This document shows positions 36,100 through 49,379 of a stretch of DNA of 64,000 bases, in pieces. The position numbers were made by a program, and so were the translations under genes. The first letter of the stretch is position 1; the number at the start of each line of letters is the position of its first letter. Below the pieces are notes generated by a model. The model was not told where the DNA came from and did not search any database. It worked only from the letters and a program-made list of their open reading frames with translations. The stretch is from Cycas panzhihuaensis. Its lineage: Eukaryota; Cycadophyta. The DNA lies in NCBI GenBank assembly GCA_023213395.1, contig CM041465.1, forward strand, positions 53,823,741 to 53,887,740, in the 5' to 3' direction.

Positions 36100-38140
36100 C
36101 TTAACTTATTTCTTTAAAGCTAAGAAATTGTTTAGCTTATTAAGTTTGATAGTATTAGACAGGAGCATTAAGGCTACCATTTTTTAAGTGTTTGTTACTT
36201 TTTTTTTTATTTTTATGCTTGTGTCCTATCTACCTAAGGGGCTATTATTCTAGAATTTTATATTTATGGGTCTCCAAGGAAGCTCTCAATTTCTATCTTG
36301 TCTAGTGGCACTTGCCTATAAGTGGAAAACTAGGGACCCTATATACTAATGCATGAGATCAAGTCCCGATATACTTCACTACGTGGGCTATAAAGAAGGT
36401 CAAAAACCCCCTTGATTTATTGGTCCACCTGCACTAGACTTATGCCTAGTGACAGATCTAACTATGAACTATAATAAAGGCACTCACCCCTTCTGAGTCT
36501 AGCTTGGTCTCCAAACACTAAAGATAAGTTTCATACCTCAACCTACTACTTAATACACCTTATAGCCAATGGTTTCATCTAAAATCTACAAAATTCAAGG
36601 AATATCAAAGTCATGTGAAGAGTAATAACTTCAAGGATCATAATCATTTCCATTGCAAGGCTGAAAAAGTTTTTTTATAAATTTTCTTATAAGTTTTTTT
36701 AATATTATAAGTTTAAATTGATTTTAAAAGTGGTCTTGTTTATATGTAAAGTTCCTCTTATGAAAATGAAAGTAAGGAAACTAAGTAAAATAATTTGAAG
36801 AAAAACAAGTAGGGTTAGGATGCTCTTTTTGATGGACTTTACTCCAAAAAGATCCACCTCTATCTCTCAAGAAGAACACCTATAATAACAAAGCATAAGC
36901 ACTTGTTAACTCAAAAAATCAAAGTAGGACAACATATTAATAGATGAGAATAGCATTTAGCAATAAATAATCTTATGCAAAATAAGATATAAGCCTCCAA
37001 TTAGTGAAATAGGGATTATGATTACTCAAATAAAAGGGTCAACTTAAATAGCTTAGAACTCCTTTAAAACACACTCAAATATAGTTGGAAATAGATTTAA
37101 GTTATAGCCCTATGAATTAGCTTTCCAACGATTCAAATGGTGCCTAAATCTAACTTCTCATTGAGAAGTTATGGCTAAAACACTGATAGGTACCTTTTTA
37201 TGGTCAAAAATCAAGGTGGGGTTGATTAAGCCCCCTTCACTGGCTGGCACCCAGTCTCACTGTGGAAGTATGTGACCATAGGCTAGATTTTAAATAGGCT
37301 AGGTAGACATGAAATATTATCAAATATTCTCTAAATATTTTAATTAAACAAAAATTATAAAAGATGGTTTATTAAATTTGAAATCTACCCCCTTTTATAA
37401 GTAAACCCTAGTCATATGGGGTTATATACGATCATAAAGTCAAGCCCTCTTCACAAAATTGAATAAAAAATATAATTTAGTTAAATTCAAATCTAAATTT
37501 ATAAAAAATAAACTTCAAAAAATAAAATTTGATATCCACAGTTGTCGTACAGATTTGTTCAGAGAATGGGTGACTTAGAGGTGATGTAATCAGCCAAAAC
37601 ACAATTATTTTCAATTGCTTCTTCACCCAAAAGCTTCTAACTATGACACAAGGACCTAATATACCTATTATAAGGTGATTCAAGGTTAAACAGAGCCATA
37701 TGGAGGTAGAACAAGTTGTTGGAATGCATAGAGGAGCCACATAAGAAAAAGAGCTAAATCTCGATCAAATTTCTTCAATGTTACCTGGAACAATTATAAG
37801 ATAGCCTTAGATGACTACTAGAGGTGATAGATCATCATTCAGGAGTAGATCTAAGCTTTCATAGATGGTTTTAGGGTTGAATAGGGGTTAAAGGGTGGAA
37901 ACAATAAGTTATTTTTGGCCAAAACTAGAACCAGGAGGCATGTGGACTACTACAGACATAATGAGTTACACTTGGAAGCTAGTACATGCTAGAAACTACC
38001 TACACTAATATCATATTTGCTAATTACAACCAAATTTTATTGAAAATTTTAAAAACAGTGTGAATGGGGTACCATTTTTAGCAAACAAGCCTTTGTTTTT
38101 TACCAAACTCACAAAATATTATTCAAGTACACATATAACA
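36100..38140 (-). other. Long untranslated leader of element H
   Basis: About 2 kb lie between the H primer site and gag with no recognisable coding sequence. That is long for a copia leader. It may contain decayed gag N-terminal codons or yet another insertion that I cannot resolve. Confidence 0.45.
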
Positions 38141-38153
38141 GGGTTTGATACCA
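38141..38153 (-). promoter_or_regulatory. Element H primer-binding site
   Basis: On the minus strand the site reads TGGTATCAAACCC, directly against the LTR end. It fixes the orientation of H. Confidence 0.85.
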
Positions 38154-38532
38154 TGTTAGATTAACATTAGGATCTAAGTCAATGTGCATATAATCAAATA
38201 AACTTAAGAAAGCAAATCAATCATCAAACATAAATCCAAATGTGTAATACAAGTTCGCTACAGGTAAATTGGTTACACATTGTGTATCTATTTTGGCAGA
38301 GATTTCATACGTAAAATCTCTAATATGTACAAATGAATGGTATGGTGCCTAATTTATAAGCATACCATAGATAATTACATCAATTCCATTGGCCAACATA
38401 TCAACAAAGGTGGAAGACCTGACTCAACTTTATATAATGATTAAATTTATAATGGGAGTCTTGCTTAATATACATGAAATACAAATATGCAAATATTACA
38501 AGGTAAGGAAGGGGTTATTACAAATTTTAACA
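38154..38532 (-). repeat. Element H, 5' LTR
   Basis: 379 bases, TG...CA on the minus strand (TGTTAAAATTTG ... TAATCTAACA). It pairs with 13912-14290. Confidence 0.9.
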
Positions 38533-39100
38533 ACCCATAGATAGATGGATAGGCTAAAATGAGTTAATAAATATCTAGAAGGATTTTAAAGAATTGTGTC
38601 TTTAATAAACAAGGTACACAAGGTCAATAGTTGCATCTCATAGAAACTTGGTATAATTCCACATAACACTCAACTATTTAAATCTTCCCATTTAAGACTA
38701 TCAATGTTTATGTTCAACATCACCTTAAGAATAGGTATTAAAGGATAATCACATGCTAATAGTTAGATGTTATTTATAAGAAACTTAAGATACCTTGCAA
38801 ATCATTAAGAAATAGTAGTCCCTATATAAAATAGAATGAAGCAATAGTAGATAAGCATCATATAGAAAAGGAATTTGATGTAGGTGATTAGATCTATATT
38901 GGCTTGCAACCCTATAAGAAAACTTCTCTAAAAAATAGTATAAGAGAAAAACTCATCACAAGGTTCCATGGATCCTAAGAGTTTCCATTTAGATTTCACT
39001 CCTAAAAAGACTTATTATTTTCCATTCTTACAATGGTATAAGCTTCATGTAGTCATATATCTCATTAGGACAAGGTAGATTATATTCACCTACTTTTAGA
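38533..39100 (+). pseudogene. Gypsy G1 pol, part 3 (integrase C-terminal half)
   Basis: The frame resumes with IDG.AKM, completing the HPQTDGQ-type motif left at 13,911. It then gives ETWYNST.HSTI, KEFDVGD.IYIGLQPYKK and LITRFHGS, the C-terminal GPY/F module of chromovirus-like gypsy integrase. About ten stops are present, mostly former Gln codons. The 3' LTR of G1 was not recognised downstream. Confidence 0.78.
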
Positions 39101-40572
39101 GTTGTATTTTGTTAATGCAATTATGATTTAGAGCTACCATTTTGCATCAATTTCTCATGTAGATATATCTCTAATATTATAGATTTTTGAGGCTTTATAG
39201 AGTTATTATGAATGTTTTAGTTTTCAACCATGATGCAAGAATTTCACACAAATTTGTACTCCAATTTAAAAACATGCATTGCCTAAAGATATTCACTTAA
39301 ATGTGTTTAGCACTATTCATATAACTATGCCAATCAAAGATATTCACACAAATACATAGAGGTCAATTCATATAAATACATCAATTATATAGGTGAAAAT
39401 AGCCTAGGCTATGAACTATTTATATTCTTCTAGTTTATAGTACTTGATCCCAAAGGTCTATTTTATTTATTAGATTTTACATAGCTCATCTCAATGATGC
39501 ATCATATACTATATTATTATGTAGTAATGATGTGTCAAGCATGCACTTTGCATTGTTCACTTAATTATTAATTAGGGAATATAATTGCTTAGGAATTCAT
39601 GTATAACTTCGTTTGTTATTAGAGATAAATGCTTACATTGAACGTATTCGTATTCTTATCATAGTATTTGATAGTTTGATTATATGTTATTTATCTATGC
39701 TACACAAGTGTTAATCCCTTCCCTCTTTTATAGTATAAGAATACATATAATAATCTTTCGTGGTCAGTTCTATTAATAGTATTTTTGGATTTTTTTTTCA
39801 ATGTTTATAAAATTATTTTAATCTTTTTATTAGTTTATGAAGTAAACCCTATTTACAATTACTACAGTTCATATACACAGACATTTCCTTATATTTATCC
39901 ATTAGTCTACATATATAAGGAGATACTATATGCATATACACAACACATGTAATATGTATTAACCTATTTTGGTATACCAATGTGTGAAAAGCATCTTTTC
40001 TCCCTTGTTTTTTATATAAAACTATAAGGCATTAAAGTACATCTTATAGGTTGTAAAATCTCATCATAATGTACTAAGTTATTATGTTAGTCTAATATCT
40101 CTTAAAGAAATAGAATTATATAATAATCAATATGCCATATGTATTAACTAATATTTATAGAAGAATGTTAATGATGATGCATATCATTAATAAGAATATA
40201 ACATATTATTATCCTCACATTCTCCCCATATGAGTGTGGATAAAAACATCCTTATATATCATGGGAATTGAATATATTGTAAACTTTGGTGGTTATTGTT
40301 ATTGAACTTAAAATCGATGCAACTTCCATTTCTTTCCTAATAATACATAATAAGTGTTTTGATCCATTAGCGGACTTAATAACTTTATTTCCATTTCAAT
40401 TTAGATCTTCATCACTGACACTTCTTAGTAATGGTTACTATTAATCATGCTAAACTCATAAAATATTGTTGGAATAATGCCCATCTTAGGGCAATATACA
40501 TATCTCTTCTTAGTGGCATTTGATGGTGTTTGTTAATACCAGTTGATAGTTGCCTTTAAGTTGTATGCCATA
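39101..40572. other. AT-rich DNA between G1 and G2, no gene seen
   Basis: A weak trace of the end of G1 integrase may reach 39,220. TATA-like runs near 39,730 and 40,010 could belong to a decayed LTR, but no boundaries or partner were found. Confidence 0.4.
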
Positions 40573-43500
40573 TGTTTCTCGACTACTAGGAATGGGTTTT
40601 GGCAAGTCGACTCAGGTAAGTGCAGGTATGCTTCTATACTTTGCCTTTATTACTTCTCTAGAAAAGTAAATCGAAGCATCTATTTTTCACTACATGATTG
40701 ATTGATACATTTGAGTGAACACCTTACATTTGTTACTTGATCATATTACTTGACACTACTCTAGCTTATGATGACCATGGGACATGTATCCCAATGACAC
40801 TCCATAGCCCTCCTATGCACCTCCATGTTGTCCCAAGTACCAACTAGCCTGTGTGATCCATTAACACCCCCATTGCCACATCACAACTCATAGTTTCTTG
40901 CTAGGTGTGATTGGTATCTCCCCATCCATTTACCAACTTCTTGGGAACCCTATCTCTTTGGTGCCCTATCCGGTCTAGGTCATCTCCTTCTTATGACTTT
41001 GCCCAGCTACCTGGACAAAGGGTTAGATCCTCCTAGGCCTAGGGTACCCTCGTTTAGGGCTCCCAGCTCCCTTTTTTCCTCTTGTTTTGTATTTTGTCAC
41101 CACACTACCACAAATGTCACAGTACTGCGGCAAACTTCATGATACCGTGAAGTTTACCATGGAGCGACTGTCATAAAACACTTTTTTATAATTTTCATAT
41201 TTTTTGCAAAATTGCCACGTGGCTAAGTCATACCCCAAGTCCTAGCCTAACCCTAATCATCCAATTAAGCTAAGGTTAGATATAAAACCCAAAAAGGACT
41301 TCATTTCAATCTCTTCCTCTATCTTTTCTCCTCTCTTCTTCTACTTTCACAGGTGATTTTCTGCAGGAGCACCCTGCAACATCTAATACACATGTGTCCT
41401 AGCCTAAGATCTGCCCTTTGTAGCTCAGATCCATGGCAACAGGCCTGAGATAGAGATTCTTTAAGCAAGGACATGCTCCAAGACTCACTTCCATGCACAA
41501 GCATCAGGTTTCACCAAATTCTCCTTCAAGTTTCATAGCCTACATAGGAATCCACCTACAAACCTCACAGGACTGCCTTCCTCTGCCATTTTCTTAGGCA
41601 GATCTACCACCAATCTACCTATAGAAGGTACTATTTCATGTATATTTTATTTTGTTCCTTTTAGTTCCCCTAAACGAGAATAGAATACCTTGTATATCTT
41701 TCTTTTCTTGGTTTTTGCCATCAAATATAGGAGGCATCCCCTCTATTTTTCCTTGTCTGTCCTCCCTACCTTCCTGCTCTCTCCTGATTTCTCCAAGGAG
41801 GCTATGAGGAGAGGTCCCAAAAGGGTAAGAGAAAGGAGCTAAGGTGGGTTCTGCACCTAACAAGGCTTGCTCCTTAAGGGCAACCCCCTTCTTCCTTTAT
41901 CCTCCTCCTTTTTCGTCCCTCCCTTGGGCTACTAGAGAGCTCTTGGAAGAGAGACCATCACTGGTATCAACATATGCAGCCCATTATTACGCTAGTTCCA
42001 AGCTTGAGTGCCTTACATGGGTAGAGTTTCTAGCCCATAGTTGTGCCATACATCACTTTTGGGTGTTAGCTTATCCTTAAGTTGCAAACATTGCACATCG
42101 CAGCCTTTGTAACATCGACAACATTTGTAACCTTTGTGCAACCTATCTCCTTGACCTTTTGCTAATATTAGACCATCCAAATCTGCTATTTATGTGCTTG
42201 GACAGCATGGAGGTGTATGTATTGGAGGGTTAGCCATTTCGAGGCTAACCATCCCCATTCTTTTATCTTGTCGTACTTGCATTGAGGAGATTGGAGATTG
42301 TTTCCTAAATAAAAGTTTACTTTAATTGAAGTACTTTACTTGCATTATTTTGTGCACTTTGTATACACATATATACATACATACTTGGCATCCTAGTAGC
42401 CCCTCGAGAAAGGGGGAGTACTTTTTTATTGCAGGTTTCACTACGCTGCTCGCAAAGAAGAAAGAAATGCATCAATCCAGGTATGTCTCTCCCATTCTTT
42501 CCCTTGGTCATTTCCACCTTTAGCATAGTCTTTTTCTTTATTTTTTTTTGCCTTTTCCTTTTAGTTCGGGGAAGGTAAGGAAGCCCCAATACTTTTGCTC
42601 TACACTACCCATGTGTTGGAAAAGGAAAAGGGAAGCACATACAGTATAATAGAATGTCCTTATTTCAATCGCACGGTCTTCCAGGTATGTCATTCTTTTC
42701 TCTTCGTAGCTATTTTCCTTTTTGTCTTAAGCTTATCTGCTTGCATAGTTGAAACATAAAAGGAAAAGGAGAAAAGAAACAAGTTTGCATCTATTACTCA
42801 CGTATGCATGCTAGACTCACATTTCTAGGAAAGAGCATGAGATAAGAACCATATCCTTCTACTTTCTTGATTGCATGCATCTCCTTTAGGCCTTACATCT
42901 TTTGCACGCATGATTTCACTTGATTGGCTTGCCCCCTCTACTCCCTTTTCTCCCGTTAAAAATGAAAAGAGAGTGAGGTTTTACATTTGAGAGTAAACAA
43001 GAGAATATTTTCTATTCTTTTTATATAGTTCTTGTCTCTTATTTGTAACAAACATAGCAACTTACACATCACTTCACCACCAGACATAGAAGGTCAAACC
43101 CTTCACACATAAGATGACAGAAGTCTCTTCCGCCGTTGCCTCTTGTCCCCCAAACTCACTTTGGGTGGGTTAGCCTAAGGAGGATTCTTCCTCTAGGACA
43201 TCCTCTTCTAACCCCATCACACCTACATTAGTTAAGTAGCCTTGACATCCTCTCATTTGGTTTGGTCCCGCATGTGAGGTGGTTGCTCAATGCCACTCTT
43301 ACAAGCGTGTACCTCCCATATCACTCTTCTGAACACATCCTATTCATATCCCTCTATTTTTTATGAGGATCCATTCCCTTGTTCGGTCTTGCCCTTCCCT
43401 TTCAGCCATCCAAAGGTGGGAAGACCTACGTTTTGAGGTTACTCGGGAAACCAAGGATATCCCTTGCTCTTACTACCCTCAAAACCATAACTGAGTTATT

Positions 43501-43669
43501 CAGAGGAGAGTTGTGTGCCATTCATGGGTCCCGAACCTACGTTCTGATGCACAGACACCTTATGTGGGTGATTTCTCTCATTTGCTGGATTGACTCTATA
43601 TTCCAAAGCCCTCTGTTGACTAACCTAATCCTAATCAAGTATGGTTACCATCCCATATACATGATTCCA
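40573..43669 (+). repeat. G2 5' LTR (about 3.1 kb)
   Basis: It begins TGTTTCTCGACTACTAGG and ends GATTCCA one base before the primer site. It aligns in patches with 54989-57415, 57416-59731 and 59732-62414. A TATA box is at 41281-41288 (TATAAAAC). Potential splice donors (CAGGTAAGT at 40613) occur near its start. The short open frames inside look accidental. Confidence 0.75.
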
Positions 43670-43670
43670 T

Positions 43671-43688
43671 TGGCGACCATACTGAGGA
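43671..43688 (+). promoter_or_regulatory. G2 primer-binding site
   Basis: TGGCGACCATACTGAGGA, close to the TGGCGACT...TGGGGA type used by Tat/Ogre elements, probably pairing with a tRNA-Arg. The copy in G3 at 62416 reads almost the same. Confidence 0.75.
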
Positions 43689-43924
43689 TCTGCCAGTAAG
43701 AGAATCATTCTTTCCCCTTTACTGTTGGTGCTACTTCCTCTTGGTAGCTCTCCCTTTTGGTTTTGTTAGGCAGCCCCCAATGTGTGCACCACTTTATCTT
43801 TCCCTTCTTCCAACCAATAGGTAGAACTTGTATGTGATGATTCTCACATCGCTTATGAGGTCTACCTCTGTTGTTGGAAGACTCCTCATATCACTCCCTT
43901 CCTACATCAGATCCTGATTCGATT

Positions 43925-45512
43925 ATGGAGGGATCTCTTTCAGATTGGGCATACCATGCTTATGTGTCCAATCCACTTGAGCTTTCTACTTCATTCCAAG
44001 GGTCCACCCAAGGGAGTGAAGATCCTATTTTTTATCTAGGTGACCAGTAACACCCATAATCCCACCATCCCTCTACTCATGAAGTAGAGCCTTCATCCCC
44101 TCTAGAGTTTCACCACCACAATGGTGACTCTCATAAGGGTCATCCTGCGGGGTCTGCTTCATATGAGGTTCCATCCACCTCTTACGATTAGGCAGATACC
44201 CCTCCCACTGATGTAGTAGTAGCCTTTATCCAATGTTTCCAAGTCGCTCATCTCCAACCACATCCTAAGTGGTCCGAGAATGTCTTGCGAAGCATTGTGC
44301 TTCCTTCTTCTACTTCTCCCTTGTCTCACTCATCCCATTTGACTTCCCTAGCCATGATGAGCCTACCTCTCACCTCATCTTCTTCTCCCCATGGTTTATA
44401 TTCCTTGGGGACCACCCAGGGCATGTCTTCTTCCTAACTCGGTTTGAGCATACCCCCATCTAATCAAATGACTAGTCCTCCTCTGACCATTGTCTATCCA
44501 CTACCTACTAGACCTAGGGGACCTACATGTTCCCCTACTTCTAGTCATGTGGGGTATGCCCCTATATACTCTCAACACCAACCTAAGGGCTCTTCCCTCT
44601 ACGTGCCTCCTGGTTACACCTCTTAACCATGGGGGCACAGTAAAGGGAACTCCCTTCCTACTTATGGAGTGGACCCTTTACACCCATACGAGGTCGCACC
44701 ACCCATGTGTGACCCGCCCCCCCCCCAGGCATTTTCCCTCAAGCTCCTTTCCAATAAGGAGTGTTTCCTCAAGGAGGGATGGGTTCGACATACCCATCTG
44801 CTCCTATACATGCCCCTTCAAATGTGGGATTCATATCCTCTCACCAAATGGTGGGAGGACATCATCCCCTTTCGAACCAAACCCTCTAAGGAGGATTCAG
44901 GCAACCCTTCCCACCATCTTTTCTAGCTTCCATTGGCCCTATGGTCCAGTTGAGGGTATACCCTTTATGGACTATCGGTCGATGGCCCTATCCATCGAGG
45001 CATTAAGAACTAACTTACCGCCTCACCCACCCGAAGTCCCTAAATTTGATGGGACTTCATCATAGGACCCAGTAGAGCATGTCTATAGTTTTTCTATGGC
45101 ATGCATCGATTACTGGGCCTATGACCACATTCTTATGAAATTTTTCCCACGATCCCTTCAAGGCGATGCCCTCAAGTGGTTTTATTGCCTGCCTATACAT
45201 TCTATTTTTTCATTCCAATAGCTCATGGATGAATTCGTCAACTACTTTGATGTAGCTCACCTATTCGAGAGTGAGATGAAATCCTTATTGTCTCTTAAAC
45301 AAGGTCACGATGAAATGAATCGTGACTTTGTAAGGCACTTCCATGACCTTCTTCACTCCACTAAGGTAACTTTGCCTAAGGAGTTGAAGAGAGACCTCTT
45401 TGTCAATGCCCTTCACCTAAAAGTCTATGTTGATGTCTTTAAAATGGGGACAACTACGTGTGACTCTGCCATAGTTAAGTGCTTGGCACTTAAGGCCATT
45501 AAGATCTAAGCT
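43925..45512 (+). pseudogene. G2 gag, broken
   Basis: From ATG 43925 (MEGSLSDWAYHAYVS) a Pro- and Ser-rich N-terminal half of about 350 codons runs through two or three frame changes. The retrotransposon Gag domain follows from about 45,010, with LPPHPPEVPKFDGTSS, FSMACIDYWAYDH and LQGDALKWFY. It continues through FESEMKSLLSLKQG and ends at the stop near 45,508. Gag forms the particle that packages the RNA. The same protein in better condition begins at 62688, which confirms start and frame. Confidence 0.82.
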
Positions 45513-46900
45513 TGACTCAAGAAGCCTCTAAAACCCTCACAATGACATGAGGCACCTCCACCTCCTCGAGAGACCAAAACCTAGCAGTCCACCATGTCTT
45601 CTTCTCAACCTATTGAGAACACCTTAGAACCTCTCATTTCCGCCATGCGTTCATTCGAACATACTATGAAGGAGCTCAAACTCCAGGCTCCTTCATCCCT
45701 ACCTCGCATAAGCCAATCCACTAGGCTTCCTAAGTTGCTCCCTCTAAGGGTGGTAATACTCAGTCTTCTCAAGCGAGGAAACCCAATTCCTCCCTTGAAA
45801 AGAAGTGGTGCTCCATCCATGGAGAATGCTTCCACAAAGATTTATGGTATCAGGCCCAACATCCTAGAGCTTCCCCGCAATGCAATTCTTCCCCCAAACA
45901 GGCATTTAGGCCTAACCTAGACTAGCCCATCCATAGAGATCCCTTCCCCAAACATGGGGAACGTGATTACACCAACCAACAGAAGAATAGTCAAAACAGG
46001 GGAAGATCCCCAAACCCTCACCCTTCCTAAGCCAAAGGGAAGAGTGTGAGGAATCTGTCATCTTCCTTTGATTCTCCCGACCATCATACTCCTTCACCTT
46101 TACGATCCCAAAATAAGGGAAAGAAGATCATTCTGATGCTTGAGACTACTCCATTGTATGCCCTAACCCGATCTTAAATAGCTAAAGAGGTGAACAATGC
46201 CTCTTCATCTATACCTCACCTTGACCCTCTTCTAGAAACCTCTCTTATAGAAGTCCTTGCATTCCCCAAGATCATTCTCATGCATCTCGATCGTTACAAC
46301 TTTCGAAGGGATCTTTCTCAACCTACCTTGAAGGGTAAGCCTTTCTCTGTCATTGATGATCTTCATACCATGGCCGCTAGAATGTCCATAATGGATGTCT
46401 TGATGAGCTATCCCAAACAACATACACTTCTCCTAGAAGCCTTAAGATTGGGTGACATATCCACCATGCTTTGGGTGTTGCCCCAAGTCATGAATTTATC
46501 ATCTCTTTTGATCTTAAGGACCTTCCCCCTACCAGTAAAAGGGAGTGTCAATGGAATTTCCCTTTCACCATAACCATTGATGCTCTCGATTGTACTTTAC
46601 GGAGAACCGTTGTTGACAATGGTTTTTTTGTTAATGCCATGCCCTTGTGCGTCATGCAAGAGATTGGCATATTAACCCTAGAGTTGGTTCCATGGAGGTG
46701 TCAAGGCTATGATGGTAGCAAAAAGACACCCTTGGGATTGGTATCCATCCCACTTACTGTTGAGGACAAGATTGTTCTCACCGATATTGTAGTTCTCAAT
46801 GTCGACATTGACTACAATCTTCTATTGGGATACCCATGGCTCGACCAAATGGAAGTCGTGTACTTATCCTAATGGGGATAACTTAAGTTTGTCCATGAGA
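45513..46900 (+). pseudogene. G2 gag tail and aspartic protease, broken
   Basis: A linker follows gag, with CSIHGECFHKD near 45,815, possibly a decayed zinc-binding motif. The protease lies at about 46,560-46,872: ITIDALDCTLRRTVVDNGF, then MPLCVMQEIGI and NVDIDYNLLLGYPWLDQM. The catalytic triad D-[ST]-G appears as D-N-G. Protease would cut the polyprotein. Frames change at about 46,470-46,550. Confidence 0.75.
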
Positions 46901-47779
46901 GGCAAATGAGGGTTATCTCCCAGGAGCCTCCTCCCTCTAAGCAACCTCACAAACCTCGTCAAGCAGTTCATGGCCAAGTAAAGGGTGACAAGGACCTTTC
47001 TACCCATGCTTCTGCTTGCTCCATTGACATCCCTGATCCATCCCCTTTAGAAGAAGACCCTTCATCTTCTTCTTCTAATCTCATATGCTTTGCCCCTATT
47101 GGTGTTAGAAGATATGGGTATCTTGACATACTTAGCGACAATGAGTCTGATGGCAAGGATGAGAATTTCCCTCACCCTATCTCTCTCCTAGGCATAAATA
47201 GGAGGCACTTCCTTCATTCCAAGTCTTGATCTGGAACTCCCATTGTTGAAGAAACTAACTCTTCCCTTGTGTCTCATATTATTGCTCATGTCAATCAACG
47301 GGCCTCTTGCGCCTCTTCGTCATCTTCAGAGGCAACGGTTAGGAGTCTCCTGTTGTTCCTCACAGGAGAACTTTTTCTGACTCTTCTAGAAAGTCCCTTG
47401 GGTATGTCGAGTGGTGTATTGACTACTACAATCCTACTACTTCTACTCCCCCTCTCTCCTCATCTTCTCGAGGTGTGATCATCCATGGGGTGGACTATTT
47501 CAAAGATGATGAGGCTCTACATGAGCACTTAGTGGGCTCCGCGCCCAACCTCCCTTCTGGTCACCATAGACTTGGTCACTAGAAGGTCCTAGCTATTGGG
47601 TCTTCCCTCGCTAACCTAAATTCATCTCTTATTTTGCCCCTTCCAATTGATCGAGCCCCTCTCTACTTTGAGGATGGGAATTCCATGTGCATGGGGGCAA
47701 CTAAGGACATAATCCTTACCCCAGGTAAGGTCATTAAGGTGGGAGTGGAATGCTCTCTTGACGAAATGAAGGAGTACAC
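46901..47779 (+). pseudogene. G2 linker between protease and RT
   Basis: Short open frames (46906-47229 and 47269-47478) are rich in Ser and Pro. Towards the end comes GVIIHGVDYFKDDEALHEHL, near 47,478, in the position of the variable linker before RT. No domain is recognised. Confidence 0.5.
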
Positions 47780-48720
47780 CCTTCTATTCTAGGAGTTTCG
47801 AGATGTATTTGCATGGGACTATTCTAATATGAAGGGGATAGACCCTTCGATCAATACCACAACCTCACCACTATCCCGGGTGCTCGCCCCGTGTGTCAAA
47901 AGTAATGCCCTCTTTACCCCAACCTTTTAGCTGTTGTTAAGATGGAAGTTGAAAAACTCCTAAATGCGGGGTTAATCACTTCTATTGACTACCCTAAGTA
48001 GGTGTCCAATATTGTCCCTATTGCCAAAAAGAATGGGACAATTCAGATATGTGTTGATTTCTGAGACATGAACAACATGTGTCCTAAGGACAACTTCCCA
48101 CTTCCCTTCATCGATCAAATCACTGATCGAACCGCCAATTTTGAAGTCATATCCTTAATGGATGGTTTCTCTGGCTAAAACCAAATCTAAATTTCTCTTG
48201 AAGACCGACATGACATGACCTTCACTACCCCATGGGGCACTTCACCTATAAGGCGATGCCCTTTCGGTTAAAGAACGCAAGTGCCACCTATCAAAGGGTG
48301 ATGTAGTTTATTTTTCATGACCTTATCAATAAATCTTTAGAGGTTTTAATGGATGATATGATGGGTCTCTCATGTATTAGAGCCCATCATCCTTCTGATT
48401 TGTGAGCCATCTTCACGCGATGTCATAAATACCATGTAAGCCTCAACCCTCTTAAATGTATGTTTGCCATGACAACTGGCAAGCTCCTTGGTTTCCTTGT
48501 GTCAAAACAAAGGATCCAAATCGACCCCGACAAAGTCAAGGCCATCCTTGACATGCCACCTCCTAAAACCCAACGACAAATCAAGTTGTTCTTAGGTATG
48601 CTCAAATTTCTTAGGCGTTTCTTAGTGAATTTCACCATAAATACCAAACCTCTTACCAACCTATTAAAGAAGGAAGCCCTATTCATTTTATCTTCAAAGG
48701 CCTAGCAAGCCTTCGAAAAA
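47780..48720 (+). pseudogene. G2 reverse transcriptase, broken
   Basis: The translation gives EFRDVFAWDYSNMKGIDPS and KLLNAGLITSIDYP, followed by VSNIVPIAKKNGTIQICVDF, NFPLPFIDQITDR and FRLKNASATYQRVM. The catalytic region reads MDDMM (48349-48363), where a Y/F-x-D-D motif is usual. The thumb follows in the open frame 48460-48705 (GFLVSKQRIQIDPDKVKAI). RT copies element RNA into DNA. Stops occur at former Trp and Gln codons. Confidence 0.85.
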
Positions 48721-49170
48721 CTTAAGGAAACCCTTGCTTCTGCCCTGACGTCGACACCCCCTCTCTTTGACAGGTCATTCGTTCTCTATACTTTAGCTAT
48801 TGATGAGTCTTTGGGCACTATGTTAGCTCAAGAAGATGATTCAGAAACTGAAAGGACCATTTACTTCATCAATCGCACTCTCGTGGTTGTTCAACTTAAC
48901 TACTCCCCCATCGAGAAGGAGTGTCTCTCCTTGGTACATGCTACTAAGAAGTTCAGGCACTACTTGCTTGAGAATACCACTTGGGTGATCATCCAATCCG
49001 ATCCCCTATGATATTTACTCACTCGACCTAACCTGATAGGTAGGGCCGATAAGTGGGCCATCCTTCTTCAGGAATTTGACCTTAAAATCGTTAACAGGAA
49101 GTTGAAGAAAGGGATGGTGGTGTCTGAGTAACTCACCAACACCCCCATCTGGAACCCTTTCGACATTCCC
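48721..49170 (+). pseudogene. G2 gypsy-type RNase H
   Basis: The segment contains LYTLAIDESLGTMLAQEDD (first catalytic Asp region), NYSPIEKECLSLVHATKKF (Glu) and IIQSDPL.YLLTRPNLIGR (Asp). This is the ordinary RNase H fused to RT in Ty3-gypsy elements, which removes the RNA strand of the hybrid. It stays mostly in one frame with two stops. Confidence 0.82.
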
Positions 49171-49379
49171 GTTGATGATTATTTGCCTAATGAGCCTATC
49201 TTGGCCATTCAGGATTCTCCTCCTCATCTGCTTACCGATAATTAGTGGTATGTAGATATTATACAATACCTCACCTAGTAGCAATATTGCCCTGAAGCTA
49301 GTAATAAACTTAGGTCTCATATTCGAGCTACTGCCAGGTAATACTTCCTTGTGGGTGAAGTGTTGTACAAGAGATCCTT

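Larger units (their letters stand above)
13912..38532 (-). mobile_element. Element H: Ty1-copia, minus strand, itself split by three later insertions
   Basis: Two LTRs of identical length (379 bases) bound the element: 38154-38532 is the 5' LTR and 13912-14290 the 3' LTR on the minus strand. Flanking 5-mers are ATCCA (13907-13911) and ACCCA (38533-38537), a target duplication with one change. Reading right to left: primer site, long leader, gag, protease, integrase, start of RT, end of RNase H, polypurine tract. Element A and the copia array (which contains D) interrupt it. Without them the element is close to 6.2 kb. The RT catalytic core is missing. Confidence 0.88.

Noticed and set aside
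44490-45065. Plus-strand frame of 191 codons read as an independent gene
   Set aside because: The frame jumps between it and its neighbours reproduce the G2 gag seen intact at 62688. It is part of a broken gag.
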